Assembly (NCBI GenBank): GCA_035578905.1
Contig: JAQJVL010002735.1
Coordinates: 19,598 to 83,597, forward strand
DNA: 64,000 nucleotides
Direction: 5' to 3'
Source: Stictocephala bisonia
Lineage: Eukaryota; Arthropoda; Insecta; Hemiptera; Membracidae
In this document: positions 61,107-64,000 of the stretch, piece after piece
Layout: every line of letters begins with the position of its first letter
How positions within the stretch are numbered: the stretch's first letter is position 1
Made by a program: the position numbers and the translations under genes
Notes under the pieces: generated by a model
What the model was told of the DNA's origin: nothing
Databases searched by the model: none
The model's input: the letters and a program-made list of their open reading frames with translations, nothing else

Positions 61107-62640
61107 GTTTTAAACTTGCAATCTTTGAGTTTCAATTTTGCCAACTATGAGTTTAAATCTCTCGATCTTTGAGTTTTAATCTTGCCATCTTTGAGTTTCA
61201 ATCTTGTGATCTTTGAGTTTCAGTCTTACGATCTTTGAGTTTCAAACTTGCTATCTTTGAGTTTCAATCTTGCTATCTTTGAGTATCAATCTTGCTATCT
61301 ATGAGTTTAAATCTTGCGATCTTTGAGTTGTAATCTTGCCATCTTTAAGTTTCAATCTTGCGATCTTTGAGTTTCAATCTTGCGATCTTTGAGTTTTATT
61401 CTTGCGATCTTTGAGTTTCAATCTTGCCATCTATGAGTTTAAATCTTGCGATCTTTGAGTTGTAATCTTGCCATCTTTAGGTTTCAATCTTGCGATCTTT
61501 GAGTTTCAATCTTGCGATCTTTGAGTTTTATTCTTGCGATCTTTGAGTTTCAATTTTGCGATCTTTGAGTTTTAATCTTGCAATCTTTGAGTTTTAATCT
61601 TGCGATCTTTGAGTTTCAATCTTGCGATCTTTGAGTTTCAATCTTGTTATATATGAGTTTAAATCTCTCGATCTTTGAGTTTTAATCTTGCCATCTTTGA
61701 GTTTGTATCTTGCGATCTTTGAGTTTCAATCTTGCGATCTTTGAGTTTTAATCTTGCGATCTTTGAGTTTTAATATTGCGATCTTTGAATTTCAATCTTG
61801 CGATCTTTGAGTTTCAATCTTGCGATCTTTCAGTTTCAATCTTGCTATCTTTGAGTTTAATTCTTGCGATCTTTGAGTTTCAATCTTGCGATCTTAGAGT
61901 TTCAATCTTGCGATTTTTGAGTTTCAATCATGCGATCTTTTAGTTTCAATCTTGCGATCTTTGAGTTTCAATCTTGCCATCTTTGAGTTTCTATCTTGCG
62001 ATCTTTGAGTTCATTCTTGCCATCTATGAGTTTAAATCTTGCGATCTTTGAGTTGTAATCTTGCTATCTTTGAGTTTCAATCTTGCGATCTTTGAGTTTC
62101 AAACTTGCTATCTTTAAGTTTCAATCTTGCGATCTTTGAGTTTCAATCTTGCCATCTATGAGTTTAAATCTTGCGATCTTTCAGTTGTAATCATGCCATC
62201 TTTGAGTTCAATCTTGCGATCTTTGAGTTTTAAACCTGCGATTTTTGAGTTTCAATCTTGCCATCTTTGTGTTTCAAAATTGCGATCTTTGACTTTCAAT
62301 CTTGCCATCTTTGAGTTATAATCTTGCTATCTTTGAGTTTCAATCTTGCGATCTTTGAGTTTCAATCTTGCCATCTTTGAGTTTCAATCTTGCAATGTCT
62401 GAGTTTCGATCTTGCGATCTTTAAGTTTCAATCTTGCGATCTTTGAGTTTCAATCTTGTGATCTTTGAGTTTAATTCTTGCGATCTTTGAGTTTCAATCT
62501 TGCGATCTTTGAGTTTTAACCTTGCCATCTTTGAGTTTCAATCTTGCAATCTTTGAGTTTTAATCTTGCGATTTTTGAGTTTCAATTTTCCGATCTTTAA
62601 GTTTCAATCTTGCAATCTTGGAGTTTCAATCTTGCGAACA
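61107..62640 (+). repeat. 34/40/49/61-kb higher-order family, fourth copy
   Basis: Matches 49,369-50,700 at exactly +11,738 (CAGTCTTACG 61,221; 195-bp block 62,127). Private changes include GAGTATCAATCTTGC near 61,280 and TTTAGGTTTC near 61,475. GCGATCTTTGAG replaces the GCGATCATTGAG of the other copies near 62,090. No gene seen. Confidence 0.91.
62127..62321 (+). repeat. 195-bp block, copy 10
   Basis: Standard form. One GCGATTTTT for GCGATCTTT after AAACCTG is silent in the 64-codon frame. Confidence 0.86.
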
Positions 62641-64000
62641 ATGAATTTTATTCTTGCGATCTTTGAGTTTCAAACTTGCTATCTTTGAGTTTCAATCTTG
62701 CGATCTTTGAGTTTCAATCTTGCGATCTTTGAGTTTCAATCTTGCGATATTTGAGTTTCAATCTTGCGATCTTTGAGTTTCAAACTTGCGATCTTTGAGT
62801 TTCAATCTTGCCATCTATGAGTTTAAATCTCTCGATCTTTGAGTTTTAATCTTGCCATCTTTGAGTTTCAATTTCCCCATCTTTGAGTTTTAAAATTGCC
62901 ATCTTTGAGTTTCAATCTTGCCATCTTTGAGTTTCAATCTTGCGATCTTTGAGTTTCAATCTTGCGATATTTGAGTTTTAATCTTGCGATCTTTGAGTTT
63001 TAATCTTGCGATCTTTGAGTTTCAATCTTGCGATCTTTGAGTTTCAATCTTGCGATCTTTGAGTTTCAATCTTGCTATCTTAGAGTTTAATTCTTGCGAT
63101 CTTTGACTTTCAATCTTGCGATCTTTGAGTTTTAATGATGCGATCTTTGAGTTTCAATCTTGCGATATTTGAGTTTCAATCTTGCGATCTTTGAGTTTCA
63201 ATCTTGCCATCTTTGAGTTTCTATCTTGCGATCTTTGAGTTTCATTCTTGCCATCTATGAGTTTAAATCTTGCGATCTTTGAGTTGTAATCTTGCCATCT
63301 TTGAGTTTCAATCTTGCGATCTTTGAGTTTCAAACTTGCTATCTTTAAGTTTCAATCTTTCGATCTTTGAGTTTCAATCTTGCCATCTATGAGTTTAAAT
63401 CTTGCGATCTTTGAGTTGTAATCTTGCCATCTTTGAGTTTCAATCTTGCGATCTTTAAGTTTCAAACTTGCGATCTTTGAGTTTCAATCTTGCCACCTTT
63501 GAGTTTCAAAATTGCGATCTTTGACTTTCAATCTTGCCATCTTTGAGTTTTAATCTTACTATCTTTGAGTTTCAATCTTGCGATCTTTGAGTTTCAATCT
63601 TGCCATCTTTGAGTTTCAATCTTGCAATGTTTGAATTTCAATCTTGCGATCTTTAAGTTTCAATCTTGCGATCTTTGAGTTTCAATCTAGCGATCTTTAA
63701 GTATCAATCTTGTGATCTTTGAGTTTAATTCTTGCGATCTTTGAGTTTCAATTTTGCGATCTTTGAGTTTCAATCTTGCCATCTTTGAGTTTCAATCTTG
63801 CCATCTTTAGTTTCAATCTTGCGATCTTTGAGTTTCAATTTTGCGATCATTAGGTTTCAATCTTGCAATCTTGGAGTTTCAATCTTGCGAACATTGAATT
63901 TCATTCTTGCGATCTTTGAGTTTCAATCAACCGATCTTTGAGTTTCAATCTTGCAATCTTTGAGTACCAATTTCTTCATCTTTGAGTTTCAAAAGTTTGC
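62641..64000 (+). repeat. Right-end copy of the 59.4-60.75 kb segment
   Basis: Follows 59,388-60,747 at +3,252 to +3,253, with TTTTAATGATGCG and TTTAAGTATC as private changes. The array runs off the window edge with no sign of a boundary. No gene seen. Confidence 0.92.
63867..64000 (+). repeat. 16-unit block, copy L, cut by the window end
   Basis: First six units, through GCGAACATTG, AATCAACCG and GAGTACCAATTTCTTCATC. The last bases (AAAAGTTTGC) differ from the expected AAAATTGCG, which may be an end-of-sequence error. Confidence 0.9.

Larger units (their letters stand above)
1..64000 (+). repeat. 22-bp satellite array spanning the whole window
   Basis: The same 22-bp unit is read head to tail from end to end: it begins GATCTTTGAG, then three T, then CAATCTTGC. 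Composition per unit is 10 T, 4 A, 4 G, 4 C. No unit is inverted and no non-repeat sequence interrupts the array. Recurrent variants are GCCATC, GCAATC and GTGATC for GCGATC; TATGAG, TTAGAG and TTTAAG for TTTGAG; and TTTTAATC, TTTAAATC, TTGTAATC, TTTCAAAC and TTTCTATC for TTTCAATC. Variants are not random but recur in fixed order, which defines higher-order repeats. Such arrays are typical of eukaryotic heterochromatin; the chromosomal location is inferred. I do not recognise the monomer family. Confidence 0.98.

Noticed and set aside
1..64000. A long repetitive protein gene (lysine/arginine-rich on the minus strand, hydrophobic on the plus strand)
   Set aside because: 22 is not a multiple of 3, stops occur in all six frames, and indels between copies are whole 22-bp units rather than multiples of three.
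1..64000. TGA reassigned to an amino acid, since the consensus stops are all TGA
   Set aside because: Common variants (TTTTAATC, TTTAAATC) add TAA in the forward frames, and frequent one-base indels break any frame. There is no independent sign of a non-standard code.
1..64000. CRISPR array
   Set aside because: Units are directly abutting with no unique spacers, and no cas-like genes are present.
1..64000. Telomeric repeat
   Set aside because: The unit is 22 bp with no G-run strand of the usual telomere type; G runs appear only in the corrupted 1-7 kb zone.
1..64000. tRNA, rRNA, transposon ends, long inverted repeats or microsatellite islands
   Set aside because: I looked for breaks in the 22-bp pattern on both strands and found none large enough to hold such a feature.

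Overview
The window is one uninterrupted satellite-DNA array. A 22-bp unit (it begins GATCTTTGAG, continues with three T, and ends CAATCTTGC; about 36% GC) is repeated head to tail from the first base to the last, roughly 2,900 times, always in the same orientation. I found no protein-coding gene, RNA gene, transposon, CRISPR array or stretch of unique sequence. Having no gene in 64 kb rules out an ordinary bacterial, archaeal, phage or organelle segment. The window is best read as constitutive heterochromatin (centromeric, pericentromeric, subtelomeric or B-chromosome) of a eukaryote. I do not recognise the monomer, so I do not name a species.

The array is ordered above the monomer. Diagnostic variants (for example GCGATC to GCCATC, TTTGAG to TATGAG, TTTCAATC to TTTAAATC, TTTTAATC, TTGTAATC or TTTCAAAC) recur in fixed order. 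This gives a first tier of multi-unit blocks: a 353-bp, 16-unit block with at least 12 readable copies, and a 195-bp block with 10 copies. A second tier of longer repeats has offsets near whole numbers of units: about 1,030 bp (47 units), 1,320-1,364 (60-62), 1,562 (71), 1,850 (84) and 1,937 (88). A third tier of 1-2.5 kb segments is re-used at offsets of about 3.25, 4.75, 5.89, 6.27, 8.0, 8.9, 11.1, 11.7 and 14.0 kb. Indels between copies are often whole units (44, 88, 110 bp), as expected from unequal exchange in register.

Layout: 1-1,028 is readable array. 1,029-7,260 is the same array but heavily corrupted by homopolymer-like errors (GGG, CCC, long T and A runs). 7,261-13,770 is mostly readable with noisy patches. 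13,771-36,010 is clean, with the 88-, 71-, 84- and 47-unit duplications. 36,010-36,620 is an indel-rich patch next to a change of repeat context, possibly an assembly join. 36,620-64,000 is clean and holds the longest and most similar duplications, strongest from 49 to 64 kb. Three stretches (about 23.3-23.8, 43.2-44.6 and 47.4-48.2 kb) are runs of near-consensus monomers without higher-order marks.

All open reading frames are short (86 codons or fewer) and are by-products of the repeat. Three 22-bp units make 66 bp, and the consensus carries one TGA per 66 bp in every frame on both strands, so short frames open only where a variant removes that TGA. Nothing here supports a protein product. 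The points of interest are the nested higher-order structure of so short a monomer, the subfamily history recorded in the 16-unit block, the CpG-decay variants, and doubt about the assembly at the left end and near 36 kb.
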